A stretch of 64,000 nt of DNA from positions 1,798,001-1,862,000 of the forward strand of contig CP073746.1 of assembly GCA_024397995.1 (NCBI GenBank). Direction: 5' to 3'. This document shows, piece by piece, positions 38,461-48,553 of this stretch (position 1 is the stretch's first letter; every line of letters starts with the position of its first letter). The notes below the pieces were generated by a model. It was not told where the DNA came from, ran no database searches, and worked only from the letters and a program-made list of their open reading frames with translations. This DNA comes from a bacterium SCSIO 12827 (lineage in GTDB: Bacteria; Pseudomonadota; Alphaproteobacteria; Rhodospirillales; Casp-alpha2). The position numbers and the translations under genes are program-made.

Positions 38461-39066
38461 TTGTATTACGTTACCAAGTCCGTTGTTTGGCGCGGCATGA
38501 TGCTGGCTTTGTGCCTTGCCATTCCCGCCGCCGCCCAAGCCCAGCAGGAATCCAAGACCGGCCAGGCAGCGACGGCAGAGGATATCAACGCGCGCGCCGC
38601 CAAGGTGGCCGTGCTGGATGTACAACGCATCCTGCGCGAAGCGAAGGCGATGAAGAACATCCGCGACCAGGTGTCCCAGCTGCGCAAAAGCTATCAGGAA
38701 GAGATCGAGAAGATGCAGGGCGACCTGCGTACGGCCAACGAAGAACTGCGCCGCAAGCGCACCATCCTGTCGCCCGACGCCTTTGACGAGGAACGCCGCA
38801 AGTTCGATCAGAAAGTGGCCGAGGTCCAGCGACTGGTGCAGTCACGCAATCAGCAGCTCGACCGCGCCAACGCCGAGGCCGTCATCGAAGTCCAAAAGGT
38901 CTATAACGCCATTGTTCTCGAACTGGCGAACGAGCGGTCTTACGGCCTGATCTTCCGTAAAAGCGCGACCATCGTCGTTCATCCGCCCATTGAAGTGACG
39001 CCGGAAGTGCTGGCCCGTCTCGACAAGCGTCTGCCGGCGGTCAAAGTCACGCCGCCGCAAAAATAG
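38461..39066 (+). CDS. ompH: OmpH/Skp family periplasmic chaperone
   Basis: This Skp-like chaperone holds unfolded outer-membrane proteins for BamA. The 201 residues show a signal peptide (about 1-27, ending AAAQAQ), VAVLDVQRILREAKAMKNI (family opening strand and helix), and a long coiled-coil rich in Lys/Glu/Gln (about 70-150). The start is TTG at 38461: a perfect AGGAGG at 38450-38455 lies five bases before it, which settles the choice. It sits between bamA and lpxD as in E. coli. Confidence 0.93.
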   Translation: MYYVTKSVVWRGMMLALCLAIPAAAQAQQESKTGQAATAEDINARAAKVAVLDVQRILREAKAMKNIRDQVSQLRKSYQEEIEKMQGDLRTANEELRRKRTILSPDAFDEERRKFDQKVAEVQRLVQSRNQQLDRANAEAVIEVQKVYNAIVLELANERSYGLIFRKSATIVVHPPIEVTPEVLARLDKRLPAVKVTPPQK

Positions 39067-39072
39067 ACGCCG

Positions 39073-40095
39073 ATGGCCGACCCCCGATTTTTCACGAGGG
39101 CCGGGCCCTTCACCCTGAGACAACTGGCGGAGGCCACGGGGGCAACCTTGGGGCCCGATACGTCTGGCGATCTGTCGATTGTTGACGTCATGCCGTTGTC
39201 CTCGGCGGGCGAGGGGCACCTGAGCTTTATCGACAACCGCAAGTATCTGGATGCGTTCCGCACAGCCAAGGCATCCGCCATTCTGGCGGTCCCCAGCCTC
39301 GCGGACCAGGCGCCGAAAGGTGCCGCTCTATTGTTGAGCGACGATCCCTACCGTGCCTTCGCCCTGGCGGCGGCGCACTTCTACCCGCGCCCACCGATTG
39401 AACCCGGCATCCATCCGCGGGCCCATGTTGCCGACGGCGCGGAAATTTCGCCGGAAAGCCGCATCGACGCCGGCGCCGTGGTCCAGGACGGTGCCGTGAT
39501 TGGTGCGGGAACCGTGATCGGCCCGGGCGCCGTGGTTGAGCACGGCGTTACAATCGGCGCGGATTGTGCCATTGGGGCCGGGGTCACGTTGCAGTATTGC
39601 CTTATCGGGGACCGTGTCATCATCCATCCGGGCGTGCGCGTCGGCCAGGACGGGTTCGGCTTCGCGCCGGGGGCTGCGGGCCATCTGAAGGTGCCGCAAC
39701 TGGGCCGGGTCATCATTGAATCGGATGTCGAGATCGGCGCCAATACGACCATCGACCGGGGGGCAGGGCCCGACACGGTGATCGGCGCCGGCACGAAGAT
39801 CGACAATCTGGTGCAGATCGCCCACAACGTACGGATCGGGCGGGGCTGCATCCTCGTCAGCTTCGTCGGTATTTCTGGCAGTACCCATATCGACGATTTT
39901 GTTATTATCGGCGGCCAGGTCGGTATCGCAGGCCATTTGTCGGTCGGCAAAGGCGTGCGCATCGCGGCCCAAAGCGGGGTCATGCGCGACGTTCCGCCGG
40001 GAGCGACCATCGGCGGTTCGCCCGCCAAGGACAGGCGCGAATGGATGAAGGAATTGGCGACATTGTCCAAGTTGGCCAAGAAGAAAGGAGACTAG
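39073..40095 (+). CDS. lpxD: UDP-3-O-(3-hydroxyacyl)glucosamine N-acyltransferase
   Basis: This is the third step of lipid A synthesis: N-acylation of UDP-3-O-acylglucosamine. The 340 residues contain an N-terminal uridine-binding domain ([15 protein letters not shown]...[21 protein letters not shown]) followed by a left-handed hexapeptide-repeat beta-helix (about 110-300) with the catalytic His in [11 protein letters not shown] (about 255). The C-terminal helical tail is Lys-rich. It leads the compact lpxD-fabZ-lpxA-lpxI-lpxB run. Confidence 0.97.
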   Translation: MADPRFFTRAGPFTLRQLAEATGATLGPDTSGDLSIVDVMPLSSAGEGHLSFIDNRKYLDAFRTAKASAILAVPSLADQAPKGAALLLSDDPYRAFALAAAHFYPRPPIEPGIHPRAHVADGAEISPESRIDAGAVVQDGAVIGAGTVIGPGAVVEHGVTIGADCAIGAGVTLQYCLIGDRVIIHPGVRVGQDGFGFAPGAAGHLKVPQLGRVIIESDVEIGANTTIDRGAGPDTVIGAGTKIDNLVQIAHNVRIGRGCILVSFVGISGSTHIDDFVIIGGQVGIAGHLSVGKGVRIAAQSGVMRDVPPGATIGGSPAKDRREWMKELATLSKLAKKKGD

Positions 40096-40100
40096 GGGAG

Positions 40101-40565
40101 ATGGATTCCGAGGCAAGCACGGAAACCATGGAAATTGATATCAACCGGATCATGGAAATGATTCCGCATCGGTATCCGTTTCTTCTCATCGACAAGGTGA
40201 TCGATGCGATCCCGGGCACGAGCGGCACGGGCATCAAGAACGTGACCATCAACGAACCCTTCTTCCAAGGCCATTTCCCAGGCCATCCGATCATGCCGGG
40301 TGTGCTGATCGTCGAGGCCATGGCGCAGACGGCGGGCGTTCTGGTCATGGCCGGACTGACCGATGCCAAGGATGCCTTGGTCTACTTCATGACAGTGGAC
40401 AGCGCCCGGTTCCGCAAGCCCGTGGTGCCCGGCGACTGCGTGCATATCCACGTCGAATGCATCCAGAACCGGGGCGACGTGTGGAAATTCAAAGGCAAGG
40501 CCGTCGCTGACGGCGTCACCAAGGCGGAGGCCGTATTTGCGGCCATGATCGTGAGACAAAAATGA
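40101..40565 (+). CDS. fabZ: 3-hydroxyacyl-[acyl-carrier-protein] dehydratase FabZ
   Basis: This hot-dog-fold dehydratase of fatty-acid elongation competes with LpxA for 3-hydroxyacyl-ACP. The 154 residues have [13 protein letters not shown] (catalytic His near 23) and [23 protein letters not shown] (catalytic Glu near 75). ATG at 40101 behind AGGGGAG is chosen; the internal ATG at 40128 is also compatible with the family. The end overlaps lpxA as ATGA. Confidence 0.97.
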   Translation: MDSEASTETMEIDINRIMEMIPHRYPFLLIDKVIDAIPGTSGTGIKNVTINEPFFQGHFPGHPIMPGVLIVEAMAQTAGVLVMAGLTDAKDALVYFMTVDSARFRKPVVPGDCVHIHVECIQNRGDVWKFKGKAVADGVTKAEAVFAAMIVRQK

Positions 40566-41362
40566 CCGACATTCACGCGATGGCGCAGGTCCATCCGGAC
40601 GCCGAGATCGGCAGTGGGGTCACGGTCGGCCCGTTCTGTGTTGTCGGGCCTGATGCAGTGCTTGAGGACGGTGTCGAACTGCTGTCCCACGTCGTCGTCG
40701 AGGGACACACACGGGTCGGTGCCCATAGCCGAGTGTTCCCCTTTGCCTCCCTGGGGCACGCGCCCCAGGACCTGAAATTCAAGGGCGAGGTTTCGCGCCT
40801 GGTGATCGGTGCCAACACGATCATCCGTGAACACGTGACCATGAACCCGGGCACCGAAGGCGGTGGCCTGGAAACCAAAGTCGGGAACAACTGTCTGTTC
40901 ATGGTCGGCGCTCATGTCGCCCATGACTGCCAGGTTTCTGACAACGTGATCCTGGTCAACAACGCCACCCTGGCGGGACACGTGTCGATCGAGGAATGGG
41001 CCATCGTCGGCGGTCTGTCGGCTGTCCATCAATTCGTGCGCATCGGCCGTCATGCCATGATCGGCGGTATGACGGGTGTGACCCAGGATGTGATTCCCTA
41101 TGGTTCCGTCACCGGCAACCGGGCCAAACTTGAAGGTTTGAACCTGGTTGGTCTCAAGCGCCGCAGTTTCGATCGCGAAACGATCCACGCTCTGCGCCAG
41201 GCTTACCGCCTGATTTTTGCCCAGGAAGGCACCATGGCCGAACGCCTGGACGATGTTGCAAACCTGTTCGGCGACAACCAGCCGGTCATGGAAATTGTCG
41301 AGTTCATTCGCTCCGATTCCTCGCGCTCCATCTGCCAGCCCCTGGTGGAGGATGCGGCCTAG
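40562..41362 (+). CDS. lpxA: Acyl-ACP--UDP-N-acetylglucosamine O-acyltransferase
   Basis: This is the first step of lipid A synthesis. The 266 residues form a hexapeptide beta-helix (about 1-190) with [29 protein letters not shown] carrying the catalytic His (about 123), then a C-terminal helical domain. [14 protein letters not shown] is the usual substrate loop. The ATG overlaps the fabZ stop, and the last 11 bases overlap the lpxI start. Length and order are typical. Confidence 0.97.
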   Translation: MTDIHAMAQVHPDAEIGSGVTVGPFCVVGPDAVLEDGVELLSHVVVEGHTRVGAHSRVFPFASLGHAPQDLKFKGEVSRLVIGANTIIREHVTMNPGTEGGGLETKVGNNCLFMVGAHVAHDCQVSDNVILVNNATLAGHVSIEEWAIVGGLSAVHQFVRIGRHAMIGGMTGVTQDVIPYGSVTGNRAKLEGLNLVGLKRRSFDRETIHALRQAYRLIFAQEGTMAERLDDVANLFGDNQPVMEIVEFIRSDSSRSICQPLVEDAA

Positions 41363-42194
41363 CTTGCCCCGGCTTGGGATCATCGCGGGCGGAGGCCTGC
41401 TGCCCGAGATTCTCGTGCAACGTTGCCATGCCGCCGGCCGGCCCGTGTTCGTTGCCGCGCTGAAAGGGCAGGGGGATGCTGGCCGGTTTTCCGGCACCGA
41501 GGTCGAGACATTCCGACTGGGTGCCGTTGGCGGCATCATCAAACGCCTGAAATCCTTGGATATCACCGATATCGTGCTATCCGGCGCCGTGCAGCGGCCC
41601 CGTGCCGCCGACCTGATCCCGGATTTGTGGTCGGCCCGATTTCTGGCCCGCACCAAGGCCCTGGGCCGGGGCGATGATGGGCTGTTGACCGCCATCTTGA
41701 CCGCCCTTGAGGATCAGGAAGGATTCCGGGTTCTGGCGCCCCATGATCTGGCGCCGGATCTGCTGACTCCCGCCGGAACGTTGGGCGTACAGGCGTTGTC
41801 GCGGGAAATGGCGCGGGACCTTGCCGCCGGAATTTCCGGCGCCCGCGCCCATGGCCGCCGCGACGCCGGTCAGGCGGTGATTGCCGCGGGCGGCCGTGTG
41901 GTGGCCTGGGAAGGCCCGCAAGGTACCGAAGCCATGATCGCGGCTGCTGGGCTCGAGGCACGGGGCGGCATCCTCGTGAAGGCTATGAAACCGGGGCAGG
42001 AGCCGCGCGTGGACCTGCCGGCTGTCGGCCCCGACACCGTGGATCAGGCCGTGGCGGCAGGCCTACACGGGATTTCCGTCGAGGCCGGGCGGTCGCTGAT
42101 CCTGGACCGCGACGAGATGATCCGCCGGGCCGATGCCGCCGGTTTGGCCGTTCATGGCTTCACGGACGCGGATACGGACGGAGGAGCAGTATGA
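41352..42194 (+). CDS. lpxI: UDP-2,3-diacylglucosamine pyrophosphatase LpxI
   Basis: LpxI hydrolyses UDP-2,3-diacylglucosamine to lipid X, replacing the unrelated LpxH of enterobacteria; its presence points to an alphaproteobacterium. The 280 residues start [25 protein letters not shown] and contain DIVLSGAVQRPRAADL, GDDGLLTAI and the C-terminal AVGPDTVDQAVAAGLHGISVEAGRSLILDRDE. ATG at 41352 follows GGTGGAGG inside the end of lpxA. The open frame to 41217 re-reads lpxA. Confidence 0.95.
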   Translation: MRPSLPRLGIIAGGGLLPEILVQRCHAAGRPVFVAALKGQGDAGRFSGTEVETFRLGAVGGIIKRLKSLDITDIVLSGAVQRPRAADLIPDLWSARFLARTKALGRGDDGLLTAILTALEDQEGFRVLAPHDLAPDLLTPAGTLGVQALSREMARDLAAGISGARAHGRRDAGQAVIAAGGRVVAWEGPQGTEAMIAAAGLEARGGILVKAMKPGQEPRVDLPAVGPDTVDQAVAAGLHGISVEAGRSLILDRDEMIRRADAAGLAVHGFTDADTDGGAV

Positions 42195-43372
42195 CGATGT
42201 CTGATGCCCCCCTGGTCTATCTGATTGCCGGTGAGGCGTCCGGTGATGCCCTGGGGGCATCGTTGATGGCGGCGCTGAAGATCCGTCTTGGCGGTGCTGT
42301 CCGGTTCGCAGGCGTCGGCGGCCCTTTGATGGCAGACGAAGGCCTCGACAGCCTGTTCCCCATGGATGACCTGGCCGTCATGGGGCTGGCCGAAGTCGTG
42401 CCGCGCTTGCCGAGGTTATTGACGCGCATGGCGGAGACCCGCGCCGATGTTTTGGCCAAGAACCCGGCCGTTCTGGTGACCATTGATGCCCCGGACTTCT
42501 GTTTCCGGGTGGCGAAGAAGATCAAGGCTCTCAGGCCGGGCCTGCCCATCGTGCATTACGTGGCCCCCACGGTCTGGGCCTGGCGCCCCAAGAGAGCCAA
42601 GGCCGTGGCCCGCTTCCTCGATCACATGCTCTGCCTTTATCCGTTCGAGCCGCCTTATTTCACGCGCGAGGGTCTGGCCGCGACCTTCATCGGCCATCCC
42701 ATCGCCCTGTCCATAGGGGCGCAGCCGGGCGCTGATGACCGCGCCGACGATTTCCGTGCCCGCCACGCCGTCGCCGCCGATGCGCAGGTTCTGGCCGTGT
42801 TGCCGGGATCGCGCGGCGGCGAGTTGGACCGTCTGCTGCCCGTGTTCGGCGAGACCCTGACTCGTTTGTGGGCCGGCGGCTGGCGCGGGCGCGTGGTCGT
42901 GCCGACCCTGACCCGTCACGAAGACCGGATCATGGCGGCCGTGCAGGACTGGCCGGGCAATCCCCTGGTGGTTGCCGGGAATGATGAAAAATGGCGGGCC
43001 TTCGCCGCCGCCGACACGGCGCTCGCGGCCTCGGGCACGGTGACCCTGGAACTGGCCGCTGCCGGCGTACCGACCGTGATCGCCTACAAGGTGTCCGGTG
43101 TCACCGCCGCCATTGCCCGGCGCCTGATCCGGACCCCCCATGCCGGGCTGGTCAGCATTCTGCTGGGTGAAGAGGTCATGCCCGAATTCATCCAGGACGA
43201 TTGCACGGCGGACCGGTTGACTCCGGCCCTACAGGCCTTGCTTGGCGACGAGGCGGCCCGCGCCACGCAGCGCGGCCATTTCAAGCAGGCCATGGCCATG
43301 TTGCAGGGCCCTGCCGACGGCCCGGCCGCAGCGGCGGCCGAGGTGGTTGCCGGCGTCATCGGCCGGGCATAG
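42191..43372 (+). CDS. lpxB: Lipid-A-disaccharide synthase
   Basis: This GT-B-like inverting glycosyltransferase joins lipid X and UDP-diacylglucosamine. The 393 residues contain VYLIAGEASGDALGASLM (about 9-26), GVGGPLMADEGLDSLFPMDDLAVMGLAEVVPRL, HYVAPTVWAWRPKRAK (about 120-135) and LPGSRGGELDRLLPVF (about 204-219). ATG at 42191 overlaps the lpxI stop and has GGAGGAG upstream. It ends the lpx run; a hairpin lies before convergent gltA. Confidence 0.97.
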   Translation: MTMSDAPLVYLIAGEASGDALGASLMAALKIRLGGAVRFAGVGGPLMADEGLDSLFPMDDLAVMGLAEVVPRLPRLLTRMAETRADVLAKNPAVLVTIDAPDFCFRVAKKIKALRPGLPIVHYVAPTVWAWRPKRAKAVARFLDHMLCLYPFEPPYFTREGLAATFIGHPIALSIGAQPGADDRADDFRARHAVAADAQVLAVLPGSRGGELDRLLPVFGETLTRLWAGGWRGRVVVPTLTRHEDRIMAAVQDWPGNPLVVAGNDEKWRAFAAADTALAASGTVTLELAAAGVPTVIAYKVSGVTAAIARRLIRTPHAGLVSILLGEEVMPEFIQDDCTADRLTPALQALLGDEAARATQRGHFKQAMAMLQGPADGPAAAAAEVVAGVIGRA

Positions 43373-43373
43373 C

Positions 43374-43402
43374 AAAAGGGCCGCCCCTGTGGGACGGCCC
43401 TT
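43374..43402 (-). terminator. Intrinsic terminator between lpxB and gltA
   Basis: AAGGGCCG (43376-43383) pairs with CGGCCCTT (43395-43402), with three further inner pairs around TGT. Read from gltA (minus strand) the stem is followed by TTGC after the terminal T pairs, giving a short TTTT run, so it ends gltA best. On the plus strand TTCACTCATTT follows, so it may also end lpxB transcription weakly. Confidence 0.65.
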
Positions 43403-43426
43403 CACTCATTTCAAACCGGAAGCGGC

Positions 43427-44740
43427 TTAGCGCTTGTCGATCGGCACATACGGCCGTTCGGTGTAACCGGTATAGAGCTGACGCGGACGGCCGATCTTCT
43501 GGCTCGGATCCTCGACCATCTCGTTCCACTGGGCAACCCAGCCGACCGTGCGGGCGACGGCGAACAGCACGGTGAACATACTGGTCGGGATGCCCATGGC
43601 CTTGAAGATGATGCCCGAATAGAAATCGACGTTGGGGAACAGCTTACGGCTGACGAAATATTCGTCTTCCAGGGCGATGCGTTCCAGTTCCATGGCCAGG
43701 TCGAGCAGCGGCTCGTCCTTGATGCCCAATTCCTCAAGAACTTCGTGACAGGAATCACGCATGACGTTGGCCCGCGGGTCCATGTTCTTGTAGACGCGGT
43801 GGCCGAAGCCCATGAGCCGGAACGGATCGTCCTTGTCTTTGGCCTTCTTGATGTACTCGTTGATGTTGTCCTTGTGGCCGATCTCGCCGAGCATGGTCAA
43901 AACGGCCTCGTTGGCGCCGCCGTGGGCGGGGCCCCAGAGGGACGCGATCCCGGCCGAGATGCAGGCGAAGGGATTGGCCCCGGAGGAGCCGGCCAGACGC
44001 ACGGTCGAGGTCGAGGCGTTCTGTTCGTGATCGGCATGGAGCGTCAGGATGCGGTCCATGGCGCGCGACAGCACGGGGCTGACTTTGTATTCCTCGCAGG
44101 GCGTCGCATACATCATGTGCAGGAAGTTTTCCGCGAAGCTCAGCTCGTTGCGGGGATAGATGAACGGCTGACCAAGGGCGTATTTATAGGCCCAGGCGGC
44201 GATCGTCGGCATCTTGGCGATCAGACGGTAGGACGCGATCATCCGATGGTGCGGATCGTTGATGTCGGTCGAATCGTGATAGAATGCCGACAAGGCACCA
44301 ACCACGCCGCACATCACCGCCATCGGGTGGGCGTCGCGGCGGAACCCGCGGAAGAAGTTGGCGATCTGCTCGTGCAGCATCGTGTGATAGGTGATGTCTT
44401 TCTCGAACTTGCCCTTCTGCTGACCTGTCGGCAGTTCGCCGTAGAGCAGCAGATAGCAGACTTCCATGAAGTCGGAATGTTCGGCCAGGTCCTGGATCGG
44501 AATGCCGCGATACAGCAGGATGCCCGCGTCACCATCGATGTAGGTGATCTTGGACTCGCAACTGCCGGTCGATGTGAAACCCGGATCGTAGGTAAAGCAA
44601 TCCGTTTCCGCGTAGAGCTTACGCACGTCGATGACGGAGGGGCCGACGCTGGCGTCCATGACCGGCAATTCATAGGCTTTGCCGTCACGGTTGTCCGTCA
44701 GGGTGAAGGTGGCGTTCTTGCCGTGGCTGGTGTCACTCAT
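43427..44740 (-). CDS. gltA: Citrate synthase
   Basis: This enzyme condenses oxaloacetate and acetyl-CoA at the entry to the TCA cycle. The 437 residues are the type II hexameric form with an N-terminal beta-rich domain ([24 protein letters not shown]). Catalytic segments are [48 protein letters not shown] (His residues near 268 and 309) and [14 protein letters not shown]. It is monocistronic, with a terminator downstream; GGAGGG precedes the ATG. Confidence 0.97.
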   Translation of the reverse strand: MSDTSHGKNATFTLTDNRDGKAYELPVMDASVGPSVIDVRKLYAETDCFTYDPGFTSTGSCESKITYIDGDAGILLYRGIPIQDLAEHSDFMEVCYLLLYGELPTGQQKGKFEKDITYHTMLHEQIANFFRGFRRDAHPMAVMCGVVGALSAFYHDSTDINDPHHRMIASYRLIAKMPTIAAWAYKYALGQPFIYPRNELSFAENFLHMMYATPCEEYKVSPVLSRAMDRILTLHADHEQNASTSTVRLAGSSGANPFACISAGIASLWGPAHGGANEAVLTMLGEIGHKDNINEYIKKAKDKDDPFRLMGFGHRVYKNMDPRANVMRDSCHEVLEELGIKDEPLLDLAMELERIALEDEYFVSRKLFPNVDFYSGIIFKAMGIPTSMFTVLFAVARTVGWVAQWNEMVEDPSQKIGRPRQLYTGYTERPYVPIDKR

Positions 44741-44836
44741 ACGTGTCCCTCCTTATGGGCGGCGGAGACAGGGGTCTCCGGTTCGTCTCGGCGCGCATGC
44801 CGCGGGGTGTAGCGGTTCTAACGCGTCCGTCCGGGG

Positions 44837-46258
44837 TTAAAGGCCGGCCAGGGCGTCGTCGAGACGCCCCAAAGTTTCCTCACGGCCCAATACATCCATG
44901 ATTTCGAATACGCTCGGCGAAACCGTGCTGCCCGTGAGGGCGGCGCGGACAGGCTGTGCGACGGCACCGAGCTTAAGGCCGCCGGCTTCTCCGAATCCTT
45001 TGGCGGCGGCCATCAGGGCTTCGTCGCGCCAGGTTTCGGTGGCATCCAGGACGGGGCGCAGATCACGAAGCAGGGCTACTCCGTCCGCACCCAGTTGCTG
45101 TTGCGCTTTTTCCGTTTTGGGGATGGGGCGTTGAAGGGCGTAAAAAATAGCGTTTTCAGATAGTTCTGAAATTGTCTTCGCGCGTTCCTTCAAACCAGTC
45201 ATGCCTTTAAATAGCCGATCCTGAGCCTCTTTAGCAAGTCTTCCTGGATAGGCGGTCTGTAAACGTTCCATGACAAGGTCAGTCAGCCGGGCGTTATCGG
45301 CCTCGCGAATGTAATGGCCGTTCAGGCTGGTCAGCTTGGTGACGTCGAACCGGGCCGCCGATTTGCCGACGTTTTCCAGCCCAAACCATTCGATCGCCTG
45401 ATCCGTGGAAATGATCTCGTCGTCGCCGTGGCTCCAACCCAGGCGCAACAGATAGTTGCGCAGCGCTTCGGGCAGGAAGCCGTCGTCGCGGTAGGCTTCG
45501 ACACCCAGGGCGCCATGACGCTTGGACAGCTTGGCGCCGTCCGGACCATGGATCAGCGGAATATGGGCGAAGGTCGGCGTGTCCCAGCCCAGTGCCAGAT
45601 ACAGTTGTGTCTGCCGGAAGGCGTTGGTCAGGTGGTCGTCGCCGCGGATCACATGGGTGATGCCCATGTCGTGGTCGTCAACGACGACGGCGAGCATATA
45701 GGTCGGCGTGCCGTCGGCGCGCAGCAGCACCATGTCGTCCAGTTGCGCATTGGCCACGGTAACCCGGCCCTGCACCAGATCGTCGATCACCGTTTCGCCC
45801 TCGAGCGGCGCCTTCATGCGGATCACCGGATCGACGCCGGCGGGGGCCTCAGACGGGTCGCGGTCACGCCACGTGCCGTCATACATGCGCTGACGGCCTT
45901 CCTTGCGCGCGGTTTCGCGCATGGCGGTCAGTTCCTCCGGCGAGCAATAGCACTTATAGGCCTTGCCTTCGGCCAGCAGGCGTTCGGCGGCGGCACGGTG
46001 CGTATCCGCCCGTTCGAACTGGGAAATCGGATCGCCATCCCAATCCAGGCCGAGCCATTCCAGCCCGGCATAGATGGCATCGACCGCCGCCTGGGTCGAA
46101 CGGGCGCGGTCCGTGTCTTCGATCCGAAGATAGAACTTGCCGCCGGCGCCGTGACGCTGGTGATGCTTGGCAAATAACCAATTGTACAAGGCCGTGCGCG
46201 CGCCGCCGATGTGCAGATAACCAGTGGGAGAAGGGGCGAAGCGGGTCACGACCGTCAT
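44837..46258 (-). CDS. gltX: Glutamyl-tRNA synthetase
   Basis: This class I synthetase charges tRNA-Glu (in many alphaproteobacteria a paralogue or GatCAB handles Gln). The 473 residues have the HIGH-like motif [15 protein letters not shown] (about 7-21) and the KMSKS-like KLSKRHGA (about 244-251). The Cys pair CYCSPEE (about 101-107) is the zinc-region remnant. The anticodon-binding helical domain fills the C-terminal third. AAAAGGA precedes the ATG. It is divergent from comEC. Confidence 0.96.
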   Translation of the reverse strand: MTVVTRFAPSPTGYLHIGGARTALYNWLFAKHHQRHGAGGKFYLRIEDTDRARSTQAAVDAIYAGLEWLGLDWDGDPISQFERADTHRAAAERLLAEGKAYKCYCSPEELTAMRETARKEGRQRMYDGTWRDRDPSEAPAGVDPVIRMKAPLEGETVIDDLVQGRVTVANAQLDDMVLLRADGTPTYMLAVVVDDHDMGITHVIRGDDHLTNAFRQTQLYLALGWDTPTFAHIPLIHGPDGAKLSKRHGALGVEAYRDDGFLPEALRNYLLRLGWSHGDDEIISTDQAIEWFGLENVGKSAARFDVTKLTSLNGHYIREADNARLTDLVMERLQTAYPGRLAKEAQDRLFKGMTGLKERAKTISELSENAIFYALQRPIPKTEKAQQQLGADGVALLRDLRPVLDATETWRDEALMAAAKGFGEAGGLKLGAVAQPVRAALTGSTVSPSVFEIMDVLGREETLGRLDDALAGL

Positions 46259-46404
46259 GGCTGTCTTTTTATCCTTTTAGATCCCTGAACGCGGGACTTT
46301 AACGGGGGGCGCCGGAGGGATAGCATACTTTCTGTGCGGGCGCAGCATTCCTTGTACCGGCACGAAACCCGGGGATGGACAGGCGTGGGGGCGCCGAGGG
46401 TGAT

Positions 46405-48525
46405 ATGTCCCTAAGGCATTGGTTCCAAAGTGAGTTGGCCGCGACAGCAGCAGCCAACAGGGGGCGCTGGCCGTTTGCCCTGCCGGTCGGCATGGGGATC
46501 GGCATCGGCGCCTATTTCCAGATGCCGGAGGAGCCCCTCTGGTTCGCCGGGCCACTGGTTCTTGTCGGCGCGGTCCTGGCGGCGGTTCTGCTGCGCCGAT
46601 CAGGCGGCGCACCGTTCCTTATTGCCTTGGTTCTGGCCTTCGTGGCGCTCGGTTTCGCCGCCGCCTCGCTGCGCACGCAAAGCCTGGACGGGCGGCTCCT
46701 GACCCATGAGACACCCACCACGGTGATCGAAGGCCGGATCGTCGAATTCGAGCCCTTTCACCAGGGATCGCGGGTGATTTTGGACCGGGTCCGCATCGCG
46801 GCACTGGGGCCGCCGGAAACGCCGGAGCGTGTGCGTCTCCGCCTGCGGGGCCATCAACCGGCGCTCAAGGCCGGGGACTGGGTGCGCGTTCGCGGCCGCC
46901 TGTCAGCGCCGTCACCGCCCTTGATGCCGGGAGGCTTCGACTTTCAACGCCATGCCTATTTCACGGGGATCGGTGCCGTCGGTTTTTCCATGGGGGCGGC
47001 GCGGGTGCTGGAAGGGCCACCGCCCGGGCCGTTCGACTGGCGGATTCACCTGTCGAACCTGCGGGTCCGCCTGGCCATGCGGGTGACCACCGCCGTTCCG
47101 GGCGACGCGGGGGCGGTTGCGGCGGCATTGATCACCGGTTACCGGTCGCTGATTCCGGAAGCTGTCCTGAACGCCTTTCGCGATGCCGGGCTGGCTCATC
47201 TTTTGGCCATTTCCGGGCTGCACATCGGTTTGGCGGCGGGGATCGTGTTCTTCGGCGCCAGGCGGGTTCTCAGCCTTTATCAGCCATTTGCCCAGCGCTT
47301 TCCGGTCAAGAAGGCGGCGGCGCTTCTGGCCCTTCTCGCGGCCTTCGGCTATGCCTTGATGGCCGGCGCCACGGTGCCGACCCAGCGGGCCTTCCTGATC
47401 GCCGCCATGGTGCTGGTCGCCGTCATGGTCGACCGGCGGGGCATATCGCTGCGCATGCTGGCCTGGGGGGCGACGGTGGTGCTGCTGATCCAGCCAGAAA
47501 GTCTGCTCGGCCCCAGTTTCCAGATGTCCTTCGCCGCCGCCATCGCCTTGGTCGCAGCCTATGAGGCCGCCACGGAACGGGGGATCTGGCGACACGACGG
47601 CGACCGGTCCCGCTGGGCAGGGCGAGGTATCGCCCTTTACGTGGCGGGGGTGTCCTTCACCACCCTAGTCGCCAGCATGGCGACGGCGCCCTTCGTGCTA
47701 TACCACTTCAATCAGGTCGCCAAGTTCGGGTTGCTGGCCAATCTGGTCGCCGTGCCGATAACAGCGCTTTGGGTCATGCCCGCGGCCATGCTGTCGTTCC
47801 TGTTACTGCCGTTCGGCTGGGAAAAGCTGGCGCTCATCCCCATGGGCTGGGGCACGGAGCAGGTGATCCGCGCCGCCGACTGGGTCGCGGGCCTGCCCGA
47901 GGCGACGGAAATCCTGCCCTCGGCCCCGGCCTGGGCGTTGACCGGCTTGGCGTTGGGTGGATTGTGGCTCTGTGTTTTGCGCGGACGGCTGCGTTTGGCC
48001 GGTCTGGCCGGGATCGCCCTGTTCGCCGCCGCCAATGCCCGGGTGGTGCCGCCGGACCTCATCGTTTCGGCCGCCGGCGACCTGGCCGCCGTGCGGGGCG
48101 AAGATGGGTATCTGTTTTCTTCCCTGCGCCACGGGCGGTTCACCCGGGAAAACTGGCTGGAACACGCAGGGTATCGCGCAGACGAAGCCACCCAATGGAC
48201 GCGTGACGGAGGATATGGCCGTCTCCAGAGGGACGGTCTTCGCTGTGACGGTGTCGGCTGCGTTTTGACCCGCGCCGGCTGGCGGGTGGTTCTCGCCGAA
48301 ACCCGCGGCGCCCTGGCCGAGGATTGCGGTCGCGCCGATCTGGTGATCGCCCTGATTCCGGCCAAGCGAGCCTGCGACGGCACGGGGGCGCGGGTGATCG
48401 ATCTGTTCGACCTCAAGGCCAAGGGTGCGCATAGCATCACCCTGGGCCAGGCGATCGAGGTTCAGACGGTCAACGACGGTCGCGGCAGGCGGCCCTGGGT
48501 GGTGCGTCAGGTGCGGAAACACTGA
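46405..48525 (+). CDS. comEC: ComEC/Rec2 family DNA-uptake channel protein
   Basis: ComEC is the inner-membrane channel for DNA uptake in transformable bacteria. The 706 residues contain N-terminal helices, a DUF4131/OB-like domain (about 70-210), then the competence domain with LAHLLAISGLHIGLAAGIVFFGAR (about 265-288) and multiple helices to about 560. The C-terminal region, where other ComEC proteins have a metallo-beta-lactamase domain, is short and lacks HxHxDH. The start is ATG at 46405 behind GAGGG; ATG at 46375 is an alternative. Natural competence cannot be inferred from this gene alone. Confidence 0.9.
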   Translation: MSLRHWFQSELAATAAANRGRWPFALPVGMGIGIGAYFQMPEEPLWFAGPLVLVGAVLAAVLLRRSGGAPFLIALVLAFVALGFAAASLRTQSLDGRLLTHETPTTVIEGRIVEFEPFHQGSRVILDRVRIAALGPPETPERVRLRLRGHQPALKAGDWVRVRGRLSAPSPPLMPGGFDFQRHAYFTGIGAVGFSMGAARVLEGPPPGPFDWRIHLSNLRVRLAMRVTTAVPGDAGAVAAALITGYRSLIPEAVLNAFRDAGLAHLLAISGLHIGLAAGIVFFGARRVLSLYQPFAQRFPVKKAAALLALLAAFGYALMAGATVPTQRAFLIAAMVLVAVMVDRRGISLRMLAWGATVVLLIQPESLLGPSFQMSFAAAIALVAAYEAATERGIWRHDGDRSRWAGRGIALYVAGVSFTTLVASMATAPFVLYHFNQVAKFGLLANLVAVPITALWVMPAAMLSFLLLPFGWEKLALIPMGWGTEQVIRAADWVAGLPEATEILPSAPAWALTGLALGGLWLCVLRGRLRLAGLAGIALFAAANARVVPPDLIVSAAGDLAAVRGEDGYLFSSLRHGRFTRENWLEHAGYRADEATQWTRDGGYGRLQRDGLRCDGVGCVLTRAGWRVVLAETRGALAEDCGRADLVIALIPAKRACDGTGARVIDLFDLKAKGAHSITLGQAIEVQTVNDGRGRRPWVVRQVRKH

Positions 48526-48553
48526 GAAAGAGTGTGTCGGAGCGTGTGAAGGC

